Below, piece after piece: positions 32,969-41,313 of a DNA stretch of 64,000 bases. The notes under the pieces are model-generated. The model was not told where the DNA came from. It saw nothing but the letters and a program-made list of their open reading frames with translations, and ran no database searches. A program made the translations under genes and the position numbers. This DNA comes from Parasphingorhabdus cellanae (GTDB taxonomy: Bacteria > Pseudomonadota > Alphaproteobacteria > Sphingomonadales > Sphingomonadaceae). The DNA lies in assembly GCF_017498565.1 (NCBI RefSeq), contig NZ_CP071794.1, forward strand, positions 1,850,001-1,914,000, in the 5' to 3' direction. The first letter of the stretch is position 1; each line of letters begins with the position of its first letter.

Positions 32969-35821
32969 TTATAATTTCGTCCGTAGGCCAATGAAATACC
33001 GTGTTCCGGAATAATCCGCTTGCGCAAGACTGTCGCTCGTCGGGCGATAGAAAATATTGGGCTCGTCGAGAATATTCAGTACCTGAAAGCGCATTTGCAC
33101 CCCTTTCATCAAATTCAAGCTGGCCGAAAAATCAAGAAAGCCTTGGTCCTTCGTGAACCGGTTGGCACTCGTTCGGAATGGCTTGAAATAATCGGAGCGA
33201 TATTTGTACGCCAGCCGGGCCGAGAAACGCTCATGTTCGTAATAGAGCGTCGCGTTGGCAGAATGTTTGGAATAGCCGGGAATATTGGCCGGTTCCGTAA
33301 AATCAGCCAGCGCATTTCCGCTCACCACGATGGGATCCGGAAATTCGAAATTGGAATCCGCAAAGTTGTAGCTGGCCTGAAAACCAAAGCCGTCGAGCGG
33401 CGAAGGCAGCCAGTCAAATTTATGCTGAGCAGTGATCTCAAAACCGTATAGTGTGCTTTTGTCATTCGAATTGGCGGTTCGCCCGATGACAACATCCGTC
33501 GGCGCACCATCAACATTCAGCGTAAGGTTGGTAACATCCGTCTGAAAACCGGTTTGCAGGCTTTTATAATAAGCCGCGATAGCCAAAGAGCTGGTCGGCG
33601 ATGCATACCATTCAAAAGAAATATCCGCGTTCCACGATTCCAGAGGCTCAAGGAACGGGTTGCCGCTGGCGCTGACGATGCTGCCCAGATCCCCTAGATC
33701 TGCCTCATCGTCAAAAGACAATGCTGCCGACATGGCTTCAGGATCAGGCCGTGCAATCGCCCGATAGGCGGCCAATCGCAGCAATTTGTCATCCGCTATC
33801 TCGAATGTAATATTGGCACTAGGTAGGAAATTCCAGAAGCTGTTGGTTTCCACGTTCACAATGGGATCACCCACCTCAGTCACGGTGATCGTATCTGGAT
33901 CAGGACCTGGGCTGGTGACAAGCGCTGAACTTACCCCAACGGACGAAATTTTCGTCCTGATAGCGCGGAGCCCGAAATTGCCGGTCACCGGTGCGCCGAA
34001 TAATTCGGCGTCGAAATTGGCTTGCAGATAGCCAGCAAAGGTCTCCTCCGATACATCCGCATCTTGAGTTGACAAGGTAGAGCCCGTTGGTAAGCCTGCA
34101 TCCGGGTCACCGGTCAGTGCAGCAAATAATGGCCGCGCATCCCAATTGGCAAAAGTGAGGCCCTCGGTTGGCGTGTCGGCGCCGTCAAATAGATCTTGGA
34201 CGAGGAAAAATCCCTGGCGCGCTGCAATGGCGGCGTCAGAAAAATATCCGTCCGGCTGCAGGTCAAGTGTCGAATCTATTCCATCATCGCGAACCCGGCG
34301 TCGGTCGCCGTAGCGAACACCTGCCTGGATCGATGTCAGAAAGCTTTCCATTTCATAAGTTGCATCGAGCCGCACGGAAAAAATTTCATCATCGACATTT
34401 TCAAGCCGGCGCCTTGCACGCGCGCCGTTATCGTAAAGGTCATGATTGTCGAGATCGAAAGTTAGTCCTGTGTTATTCTCGACCGCGGAAACATCGGTCA
34501 GCGTCAAAGCCGGAACGGTCTGACCACGACGATCAATTTCGTACAAGACCCGGCTGTTGGTCCGGATACGCATATCCAGTTCGTCCTGCCGGCGCTTGGT
34601 TTGGGAAAAGCCGATGTCAGCAGCCAGGATCAAACGATCACTGGTCCATTCAACATTGCCGCCAAGACCAATATATTCCTCGGTGCGCTGACGCCAGACG
34701 GTCTGGTTTTCCAGACGGCTTTCACCACTCCATGCCAGCAATGCTCCGGTCGGCGAAATCTCAATCGGCGTGATATCCCGACGCCCGTCCGCAATCACAA
34801 GATTGGCGCGCTCTTCGATATCATCCCGATAGCTATATTGCCCGTCAAAATTAAATTCCAGATCAGGAGATGGCTGCCATTGAATGCTCCCGATCACCGC
34901 ATCGCGGTCGGCATCTGTCGCTTGAGCCCGGAAGATATACTGATTGGATACGAAATAAGTGTCAGACGCGCCGGTGGGATTCCCGTCACCATCCGTCAGG
35001 AAAGAACAGTTATTACTGCGATCCACACCTTCGATAGTGTTACACGGACGATAGGTCGAACTGCTGGTAAAGATGTCTTCCGGTGCTGTATCTCGCCGGA
35101 TCTGCCCGCCAATGGCAATCCCGATTTCACCAATTCCCGTGCTGAATTGATCGACATAAGAGCCAGTCAGACGGTAGTTGACCGGATTGCCGCCGACGAC
35201 TTTATCTTCATAATCGCTATAGCCAGCCAGCCCTTGAATCTGAAGCCGGCTTTTACCGTAATCAAGTGGCCGTAATGTCTGCAGTTCGATGATGCCAGAC
35301 ACGCCGCCTTCGATGAAACTGGCCTGCTGAGTTTTATAAACAACCGCGCCGTTAATAAGTTCGGACGGAAATTGTCCAAAGTTCACATCTCGGCCATCGC
35401 TACCCGATGAGATTTCCCTTCCGTTAAAATAGGATGCTCCAAGAAAGGCGCCGAGACCGCGAACAGAGAGTTCGGATGCACCGCCCTTGAATCGGTCCGA
35501 TGTGACACCGGCTACACGTTCCAGCGTTTCCGCAACAGACAGATCCGGCAAATCGCCGATATCCTCACCGACAATCGCATCGCCGATGACCGAAAGGTCG
35601 CGCTTGGTCGCCAGTGAATTCTCGATAGTGCGCGATATCTCGCCGGTGACAACGATTGTTCCATCATCGTCCGTGCGTTGATCCTGCGCTGCTTCTTGCT
35701 GTGCATCTTGCGCCCAAGCATTTGCTGGTACCAAACAGACCGCGGATACCAAGAAAGATGCTCGCAATGCCTTCATCCGAAATGGCATATGACCTTTTGC
35801 GCCGGTTAAACTGATTCCCAT
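32969..35821 (-). CDS. TonB-dependent receptor for a polyuronate (Caulobacter-type)
   Basis: 950 residues from the ATG at 35821 with GGGAGG upstream; the frame to 35911 runs into the promoter and operators. A signal peptide ends near ANAWAQ. The plug begins TIVVTGEISRTIENSLATKR, with SVAETLERVAGVTSDR and ELSVRGLGAFLGASYFNGRE, and the barrel ends FYRPTSDSLAQADYSGTRYF with a terminal aromatic-poor strand RTKL. The form matches the large sphingomonad/Caulobacter receptors (TIGR01782-like) that import oligosaccharides. It is the first gene of the receptor-hydratase-TRAP-LacI unit. Two operators lie at 35875-35910. Confidence 0.93.
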   Translation of the reverse strand: MGISLTGAKGHMPFRMKALRASFLVSAVCLVPANAWAQDAQQEAAQDQRTDDDGTIVVTGEISRTIENSLATKRDLSVIGDAIVGEDIGDLPDLSVAETLERVAGVTSDRFKGGASELSVRGLGAFLGASYFNGREISSGSDGRDVNFGQFPSELINGAVVYKTQQASFIEGGVSGIIELQTLRPLDYGKSRLQIQGLAGYSDYEDKVVGGNPVNYRLTGSYVDQFSTGIGEIGIAIGGQIRRDTAPEDIFTSSSTYRPCNTIEGVDRSNNCSFLTDGDGNPTGASDTYFVSNQYIFRAQATDADRDAVIGSIQWQPSPDLEFNFDGQYSYRDDIEERANLVIADGRRDITPIEISPTGALLAWSGESRLENQTVWRQRTEEYIGLGGNVEWTSDRLILAADIGFSQTKRRQDELDMRIRTNSRVLYEIDRRGQTVPALTLTDVSAVENNTGLTFDLDNHDLYDNGARARRRLENVDDEIFSVRLDATYEMESFLTSIQAGVRYGDRRRVRDDGIDSTLDLQPDGYFSDAAIAARQGFFLVQDLFDGADTPTEGLTFANWDARPLFAALTGDPDAGLPTGSTLSTQDADVSEETFAGYLQANFDAELFGAPVTGNFGLRAIRTKISSVGVSSALVTSPGPDPDTITVTEVGDPIVNVETNSFWNFLPSANITFEIADDKLLRLAAYRAIARPDPEAMSAALSFDDEADLGDLGSIVSASGNPFLEPLESWNADISFEWYASPTSSLAIAAYYKSLQTGFQTDVTNLTLNVDGAPTDVVIGRTANSNDKSTLYGFEITAQHKFDWLPSPLDGFGFQASYNFADSNFEFPDPIVVSGNALADFTEPANIPGYSKHSANATLYYEHERFSARLAYKYRSDYFKPFRTSANRFTKDQGFLDFSASLNLMKGVQMRFQVLNILDEPNIFYRPTSDSLAQADYSGTRYFIGLRTKL

Positions 35822-35858
35822 GAAAACCTCCCTAATTTCCCCCGCAGGTCTTTGCCTG

Positions 35859-35887
35859 CATATATTTCCGGAATTGACACCGGTTAA
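35859..35887 (-). promoter_or_regulatory. Candidate promoter for TonB receptor-TRAP operon
   Basis: Read on the minus strand: -35 TTAACC (35882-35887), 17-base spacer, -10 TATATG (35859-35864), leaving roughly 30 bases to the ATG at 35821. The -35 hexamer lies inside LacI operator copy 2, so repressor binding would block it. Confidence 0.45.
35875..35886. promoter_or_regulatory. LacI-type operator copy 2 (TGACACCGGTTA)
   Basis: TGACACCGGTTA followed by ACC forms an imperfect palindrome centred on CCGG. It is identical as reverse complement to copy 1 at 28267 and is 22 bases (two helical turns) from copy 3, suggesting binding on the same DNA face. Confidence 0.75.
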
Positions 35888-35896
35888 CCTTCTAAT

Positions 35897-35910
35897 TGAC
35901 ACCGGTGCCA
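35897..35910. promoter_or_regulatory. LacI-type operator copy 3 (TGACACCGGTGCCA)
   Basis: TGACACCGGTGCCA is a near-perfect palindrome with one mismatched pair. It lies between the divergent receptor and beta-helix genes, and the T before it completes a TTGACA that could be a -35 element for the rightward gene. Repression would cover both directions. Confidence 0.78.
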
Positions 35911-35970
35911 TTCGAGGTCAATAGCTGTTTTGGAAAACATGCTAAGAACATGACGGTTTAGGAGGCGGGA

Positions 35971-37647
35971 ATGACTAAGACACTGAATAAAAATATATTA
36001 TTTTTTTCGACTTTAGCGGGATCGCTACTTTCCCAAAGTGCCTTCGCTCAAGAAACTCCGCAAATTCTTTCAGATTCGCAAATAGCCGCTAAAAATTTTC
36101 TGCCGGATTTTTCTTATGCCGGTTACGGTTTCGGGAAGGCACCGATCCCTGAAATCGAGACGGTGATTGATGTTGCCGATCATGGCGCAATTCCCGACGA
36201 TGGGAAGGATGATAGCGAGGCGCTCCAATCGGCTCTCGCATCCGCGCACAAGAGCACTGGGCCGGTACGAGTCCAGTTGGCTGCGGGACAATATATTCTC
36301 TCCGAGATATTGTGGATCGAAAAGAGCGGCATCGTCTTGGCTGGTATGGGAAACGGCAAGGGCGGGACCCGGCTTTACATGCCCCGCCCGCTTGGACAGA
36401 TTGATGATGGCGGCGCTCTAAAAGAAGTAAGGGAATATCTGGTCGAGCTGGATAAGCGAGAGCGCCAGCCGGATGCCAACATAGATGTGATTTTTTCGGA
36501 ATATAGCTGGAGCGGTGGCTTTATCTGGACGCGCGTGCCTGGCGGTCGCCATGCCACTTATCTTGAACGTTACGATCGTCCGATAGCAAAGATCACCGAT
36601 ATCTCGATGGGAAAACAGGGCACGAAGGCGCTGACGGTTGCTGACACCTCTGGTTTCGTAGTGGGAGATGTCCTGCAAATCCATTGGCATAATCGCGCGG
36701 GACCAAATGGCCCGTTGGTAAAATCCCTTTATGGCGAAACAGAGTTGAAAATCGGTAATCGCCATTGGTCCATGCCCGACCGGCCTTTGGTTCGTCAGGC
36801 GACAAGGATAGAAGCTATTGACGGCGACCGCGTCACCATCGCCGATCCGCTGCTGCACGATATTGAGGCCGAGATGCCCGCCTATTTCGCGAAATGGGAG
36901 CATTTGACAAATGTCGGGTTACAGGATTTTGCGATGGTCTTTCCGGAAAACCCCTATTTTGGTCACCATGTTGAGGCAGGGTTTAACGGGATATATTTTA
37001 CCGGTGTCCATAATGGCTGGATCAAAAACATTCGCGTGACCAATGCCGATAGCGGCATCCTGACCGATGATCTTGCCAATGTGACGATCGCAAATATCGT
37101 GACCGATGGCAATCATAAGGCCCATTATAGCGTTCATGTCGGAAATGTGCACAATGTCCTGATTGATAGTCTGACCGTTTTCAATCCCACGCAGCATACA
37201 CTAAGCTTTAATACGCAGGCGACCAAGTCGGTCTACAAGGACGCGGTGGTCTGGACCAGACCGAGCCTGGACCAACATGCCGGGGCCAATCACCAGAACC
37301 TCTATGACAATGTCACTGTACACCTTACACCGGACCAAATAGCCAAAGACGGCGCACCTATGTTCGATCTCTATGAAGCAGGTGGCGCCGGTTATTGGCA
37401 GCCAGGCCATGGCCGGTACAATACCAATTGGAACCTGAAAATCCTGGTCGATGGCGGCGTCGAGACAGATCAAGAACTTGTTATATTAGGCGCGACCGAA
37501 GGACCAGATGCCCGGGTCATCGGCTTGCACGGCAATCGCCCGATCCGTTTGGATTATCGTCCTGAACCCTATGTTGAATCGCTGAATCGCCGGGTGGATA
37601 AAATTCCTTCACTTTATACCTATCAACTGGAACAACGAAAAAAATAA
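35971..37647 (+). CDS. Exported right-handed beta-helix protein, candidate polysaccharide lyase
   Basis: 558 residues, ATG at 35971 with GGAGG at 35961. Signal peptide about 1-26 (LAGSLLSQSAFAQ). From residue 66 it has the pectate-lyase-3-like opening VADHGAIPDDGKDDSEALQS, common to GH28/PL-related beta-helices. The helix coils continue through VRVQLAAGQYILSEILWIE and GIVLAGMGNGKGGTRLY, a non-helical insert (about 150-290), and asparagine-rich rungs such as NVTIANIVTDGNHKAHYSVH and NVLIDSLTVFNPTQHT. No known lyase active site could be assigned with confidence. It is divergent from the receptor, shares the LacI operators, and leads the aldolase-kinase operon, so it probably attacks the same polymer. 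A novel lyase or hydrolase family is possible. Confidence 0.72.
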   Translation: MTKTLNKNILFFSTLAGSLLSQSAFAQETPQILSDSQIAAKNFLPDFSYAGYGFGKAPIPEIETVIDVADHGAIPDDGKDDSEALQSALASAHKSTGPVRVQLAAGQYILSEILWIEKSGIVLAGMGNGKGGTRLYMPRPLGQIDDGGALKEVREYLVELDKRERQPDANIDVIFSEYSWSGGFIWTRVPGGRHATYLERYDRPIAKITDISMGKQGTKALTVADTSGFVVGDVLQIHWHNRAGPNGPLVKSLYGETELKIGNRHWSMPDRPLVRQATRIEAIDGDRVTIADPLLHDIEAEMPAYFAKWEHLTNVGLQDFAMVFPENPYFGHHVEAGFNGIYFTGVHNGWIKNIRVTNADSGILTDDLANVTIANIVTDGNHKAHYSVHVGNVHNVLIDSLTVFNPTQHTLSFNTQATKSVYKDAVVWTRPSLDQHAGANHQNLYDNVTVHLTPDQIAKDGAPMFDLYEAGGAGYWQPGHGRYNTNWNLKILVDGGVETDQELVILGATEGPDARVIGLHGNRPIRLDYRPEPYVESLNRRVDKIPSLYTYQLEQRKK

Positions 37648-37692
37648 GACCGCATCTGCCAGCCACACTCCCAGATATTGAAGAGCGAACCA

Positions 37693-38355
37693 ATGACCGA
37701 AAAAATAGACTTGAAGCTTGACCACGCCTTTCAAGACGTACCTATTGTGCCGCTCATTCAAGCCGACGACCCCACGGTGGCTATCGCGACCGCCAATGCT
37801 TTGCAGGAGGGCGGATTGCATGTGGTAGAAGTGGTTCTGCGAACCGATGCGGCCGTGGATTGCATGGAGGCGATTGTAAATGAGACCTCAGGCATCATTG
37901 TTGGAGCGGGGACGGTCTTGACTGATGATCAAGCGGAACAGGTTCTATCGCGAGGTGCACAATTTATCGTTTCACCAGGCCTTGTCGATTCAGTCGCGCA
38001 ATATTGCCTGGAACGTTCAGTGCCAATATTTGCCGGCACGATGACCGCGGGCGAAGTGCAGCGGGCTTATGCATTGGGTCTGCGCACCGTGAAATTTTTT
38101 CCAGCCAAACTGGCGGGGGGCGTACCCATGCTCAAAGCACTGTCTTCGGTTTTCCGTGACATGCGGTTCATGCCAACGGGCGGGATTTCGGCTGACAACC
38201 TGCATGAGTTTCTTGCGATGCCGTCGGTTGTAGCATGCGGCGGGAGCTGGCTCACACCAGCTAAAGCGATAGAACAAGGTGATTTTGAAACGGTGACGCG
38301 GCTCGCAAAAGAAGCGGTTGCGGTGGCCAATAATGGAAGAAAAGCAGGAAATTGA
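37693..38355 (+). CDS. eda: KDPG aldolase
   Basis: 220 residues from the ATG at 37693; a TTG at 37678 is in frame but has a weaker site. Class I aldolase of the Eda family: [35 protein letters not shown] with a catalytic-position Glu, [39 protein letters not shown] with the Schiff-base Lys, and [10 protein letters not shown]. It splits 2-keto-3-deoxy-6-phosphogluconate into pyruvate and glyceraldehyde-3-phosphate. The usual PGVATPSE segment reads FAGTMTAGE here, a variant seen in locus-specific copies. It follows the beta-helix gene by 45 bases and precedes the kinase gene by 2, completing the uronate route. Confidence 0.93.
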   Translation: MTEKIDLKLDHAFQDVPIVPLIQADDPTVAIATANALQEGGLHVVEVVLRTDAAVDCMEAIVNETSGIIVGAGTVLTDDQAEQVLSRGAQFIVSPGLVDSVAQYCLERSVPIFAGTMTAGEVQRAYALGLRTVKFFPAKLAGGVPMLKALSSVFRDMRFMPTGGISADNLHEFLAMPSVVACGGSWLTPAKAIEQGDFETVTRLAKEAVAVANNGRKAGN

Positions 38356-38357
38356 AT

Positions 38358-39389
38358 ATGGCTGACTATTTGTCTTTTGGTGAGATTATGCTGCGATTGA
38401 AGACCCCGGGCCATGACCGGTTTTTTCAATCGCCGTCTTTTGAAGCAAGTTTTGGCGGGGGCGAGGCGAATGTCGCGGTCGCACTCAGCAACTATGGCCT
38501 GTCAGCTGGTTTCATAACGGCCCTTCCGGATAATGATATTGGTCAAGCCGCAATTGGCGAATTACGCCGCTTTGGCGTCGATACCGCGCGCATCCGCCGG
38601 TCTGGCGATCGCGTCGGCATCTATTATCTGGAAGCCGGTGCCAACCAGCGCCCATCAAAAGTGGTCTACGATCGCGCACATAGTGCCATTTGTGAATGCG
38701 GGCCCGGGGATTTTGATTGGCCGAAGATTTTTGACGGCGCCCGCTGGCTCCATATTACCGGCATCACGCCCGCACTCAGCCAATCGGCGGCAGATCTCAG
38801 CATGGAATGCGTACAGCAGGCGAAGAAAGCCGGATTGACCGTTTCATGCGACTTCAACTTCCGCGGGAAGCTATGGAAATATGGAAAGTCTGCGCCAGAA
38901 GTGATGACCGAGCTCGTCAAGCATGTGGATATCGGGATTGCCAACGAAGAAGACTGCCAGAAATCGCTTGGTATAAGCGTCGATGTCGACGTTGATGCCG
39001 GGGAGCTGGACACCAAGAAATATGAAGCGCTGTCAGAAAAGGTCCTCGAACTCTATCCCGACATGTCGGCCATTGCTATCACGCTGCGGGAAAGCCGAAG
39101 CGCGGACACTAACGGCTGGTCCGCTTGCTTGCGAGATCGAAACCAGGGCTTCATGCTCTCTCGGCATTATGAAATAACTGACATTATCGACCGTGTCGGC
39201 GGCGGCGACAGCTTTGCTTCGGCACTCATCTATGGTCTCAACAGCTATGATGACCGGCAACAAGCGCTGGAATTCGCTGTAGCTGGGAGTTGCCTTAAAC
39301 ACTCTATCCTCGGTGACTTTAATCGCGTGAGCGTGGACGAGGTCGAAAAGCTGATGAGTGGTGATGGATCAGGACGGGTACAGCGCTGA
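38358..39389 (+). CDS. kdgK: 2-keto-3-deoxygluconate kinase (PfkB family)
   Basis: 343 residues from the ATG at 38358; a TTG at 38352 is possible. AGGA at 38345 is suitably placed. PfkB signatures: [15 protein letters not shown] at the N-terminus, [32 protein letters not shown], the first Asp-rich stretch [10 protein letters not shown], and the anion-hole motif [18 protein letters not shown]. The [11 protein letters not shown] opening and the [12 protein letters not shown] segment are typical of KdgK. It phosphorylates KDG to KDPG with ATP, joining the KduD product to the aldolase encoded immediately upstream. Confidence 0.93.
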   Translation: MADYLSFGEIMLRLKTPGHDRFFQSPSFEASFGGGEANVAVALSNYGLSAGFITALPDNDIGQAAIGELRRFGVDTARIRRSGDRVGIYYLEAGANQRPSKVVYDRAHSAICECGPGDFDWPKIFDGARWLHITGITPALSQSAADLSMECVQQAKKAGLTVSCDFNFRGKLWKYGKSAPEVMTELVKHVDIGIANEEDCQKSLGISVDVDVDAGELDTKKYEALSEKVLELYPDMSAIAITLRESRSADTNGWSACLRDRNQGFMLSRHYEITDIIDRVGGGDSFASALIYGLNSYDDRQQALEFAVAGSCLKHSILGDFNRVSVDEVEKLMSGDGSGRVQR

Positions 39390-39411
39390 ACGGGTGAGAG
39401 CATAACGCCGT

Positions 39412-40233
39412 TTATTCGTTCCTTATCTGGCGAGGTGTTTTACCTGAGATTTTTTTCACCGTATTGCTCAAATGAGAAGGGCTGGCGAAGCCACATTCAA
39501 ACGTGATCTCTCCCAGACTGAGTTTGGAAAAACGCAGCAGGTTGAATGCCTTGTTGAAGCGTTGTTTCATCACCCATCGATGCGGCGTATCTCCAACAAG
39601 AGCTTTAAAAACGCGGGAAAAATGCCACGGACTTAGTCCGGCTTTTTCGGCGAGGACATTGATGGTCAGAGACGTTTGCAGGTTTTCCATCGCGTAGTCG
39701 ATTGCGCGTGATATCGGCGGATGGCTGTGTCCCGGAGCGATATTTGGCAAGGCACCGGCGTGAATGTGCAAAAAGCGACCAAGAATGGCGTGCGCATATC
39801 CGTCCATTTGGAGATCAACAAATGGGCCGGGGTCGGCCAGGATCGCTGTGACGTTCCGGGCCAGCGTTATCAGAACGGGATCGCTATGATAGTCACGAAA
39901 CTCGCTTAGCACCTCAAGTTGGTTGGCATCTACCATCATTGATTTGATGTAAGCGCCCGACCATGTAAATTTCAGCCGGCTTCTGTGGTTCTCTGCTGTT
40001 ACAGAATGTTGAATGCCACGTGGGTAGTAAACGACACTGTCTCTCGGCGCATGCTTCCTACTGGTACGACTCCCATCAATCGACCAATCTGCGATCACAT
40101 CGGAAAAATTGAAACCGATTTCCGATCGAGAATGAATTCCATCCCATTCCTTCTTACCAGGGGGAACAAGGGCAAAATCAAACAGACTATGTCGGTACGC
40201 ATTCATGTGCAGGTCAGTAGGGGGAGTGGTCAT
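39412..40233 (-). CDS. AraC family transcriptional regulator
   Basis: 273 residues. The C-terminal 95 residues are a double HTH: LTINVLAEKAGLSPWHFSRV, FKALVGDTPHRWVMKQR, then LSLGEITFECGFASPSHLSN and KKISGKTPRQIRNE. The N-terminal part is a cupin-like sensor with SRKHAPRDSVVYYPRGIQHS. It converges with the kinase gene and is divergent from the SDR at 40385, the common arrangement for a regulator and its target. Whether it also serves the uronate locus cannot be told; it lacks copies of the LacI-type operator nearby. Confidence 0.9.
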   Translation of the reverse strand: MTTPPTDLHMNAYRHSLFDFALVPPGKKEWDGIHSRSEIGFNFSDVIADWSIDGSRTSRKHAPRDSVVYYPRGIQHSVTAENHRSRLKFTWSGAYIKSMMVDANQLEVLSEFRDYHSDPVLITLARNVTAILADPGPFVDLQMDGYAHAILGRFLHIHAGALPNIAPGHSHPPISRAIDYAMENLQTSLTINVLAEKAGLSPWHFSRVFKALVGDTPHRWVMKQRFNKAFNLLRFSKLSLGEITFECGFASPSHLSNTVKKISGKTPRQIRNE

Positions 40234-40384
40234 GTAGGCAATTGATCGCTGATTTGTTGCCGATGCGCAATAGCAGTTTGGTGCAACAATTTAGCAAATA
40301 TATGATCTAATCAGTACAACAACGACTGATCTACATCGGTTAACATCCTGTTCGATAACGATTTCATCGAACGGGAGCGATCAT

Positions 40385-41119
40385 ATCACTAGTCTTAAAG
40401 GACAAAATACAATCATATTTGCGGGCTCTCGAGGCATCGGGCGCGCAACTGCCATCAAGCTTGGGCAAGAAGAGGCAAATATCGCGGTCGGCTATGCCGG
40501 CAATGAAGAGGCTGCTAACAAGACAGTAGATCTCGTCAAACAATCTGGCGGTCAGGCATTCCCCTTTCGCGCTGATGTGTCGGACGATGACGCGGTGCAC
40601 GATGCTTTTGATCAGACGGAAAAAACATTTGGCGATGTTGATATTGTTATAAACGCTGCTGCAGTTTCCGTGTTCGGGCCGATGGTTAACCTGTCAACAG
40701 ACGATCTGGAAAAATCCGTTGCGGTCAATATTTTGGGTGCATTTCACGTACTGCGTGAAGCGGCCAAGCGCATCGCTGACAATGGCCGGATCATTCAGTT
40801 TTCAACGGGGGGAACCAAAATGCCAATGATGGGTGCCAGCATCTATACCGGTACCAAAGCAGCGGGTGAAAGCATGGCACTAGGGCTCTCGAAGGAACTG
40901 GGTGATAAGGGTGTTACGGTTAATGTCATTTCGCCGGGCGTAACCGATACCGATGGATTGGTAATGGATGAAGATCAGGTCAAAAGTCTTATTCAGCAGA
41001 CACCGCTGGGCCGGCTCGGACAACCGGAAGATGTTGCTGATGTTGTAAGTTTTCTGTGTTCGAGAGAAGCGCGGTGGATAAATGGTCAGAATATTCAGGC
41101 TAATGGAGGCATCTTGTAG
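40385..41119 (+). CDS. SDR oxidoreductase with non-standard ATC start
   Basis: The coding frame is intact for 244 residues from about 40385. It is a classical SDR: NAD(P)-binding FAGSRGIGRATAIKL at residues 12-26, the NAAAVS motif, IIQFSTGGTKMPMM with the catalytic Ser, SIYTGTKAAG with Tyr and Lys, and VNVISPGVTDTDG. The first standard start in frame is GTG at 40577, which would remove the whole cofactor site. Upstream, GGGAG at 40373-40377 sits 7 bases before an ATC (40385), exactly where a start should be (ATC-ACT-AGT-CTT). Either ATC is used, or an ATG was lost by mutation or sequencing error. Substrate unknown. Confidence 0.75.
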   Translation: MTSLKGQNTIIFAGSRGIGRATAIKLGQEEANIAVGYAGNEEAANKTVDLVKQSGGQAFPFRADVSDDDAVHDAFDQTEKTFGDVDIVINAAAVSVFGPMVNLSTDDLEKSVAVNILGAFHVLREAAKRIADNGRIIQFSTGGTKMPMMGASIYTGTKAAGESMALGLSKELGDKGVTVNVISPGVTDTDGLVMDEDQVKSLIQQTPLGRLGQPEDVADVVSFLCSREARWINGQNIQANGGIL

Positions 41120-41184
41120 CGGTCCTAAATTCAGATAGCCGTTGCACAGAAAATTCCATTCTCCTGTTTGATTGAGTCTTTTAA

Positions 41185-41212
41185 TTGCAACAAAACTTAC
41201 ATAGTTTACAAT
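41185..41212 (+). promoter_or_regulatory. Candidate promoter of the RND operon
   Basis: TTGCAA (41185-41190), 16-base spacer, TACAAT (41207-41212), about 100 bases upstream of the adaptor gene ATG at 41314. The -10 box matches the consensus at five of six positions. Confidence 0.45.
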
Positions 41213-41313
41213 ATAGAGTGGTCGATCGCGTGACTATGATCCTGTTTCCCCGCTCCTCAATATTGGCACAAAGACCTATTCTGGTCGCGCTGGTTTTGAA
41301 CTGAGGGTCTTCA

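Noticed and set aside
35844..35859. GCAGG / CCTGC stem before the TonB receptor as leader riboswitch
   Set aside because: Five-base arms only, and it overlaps the likely -10 box, so it would not be transcribed whole.
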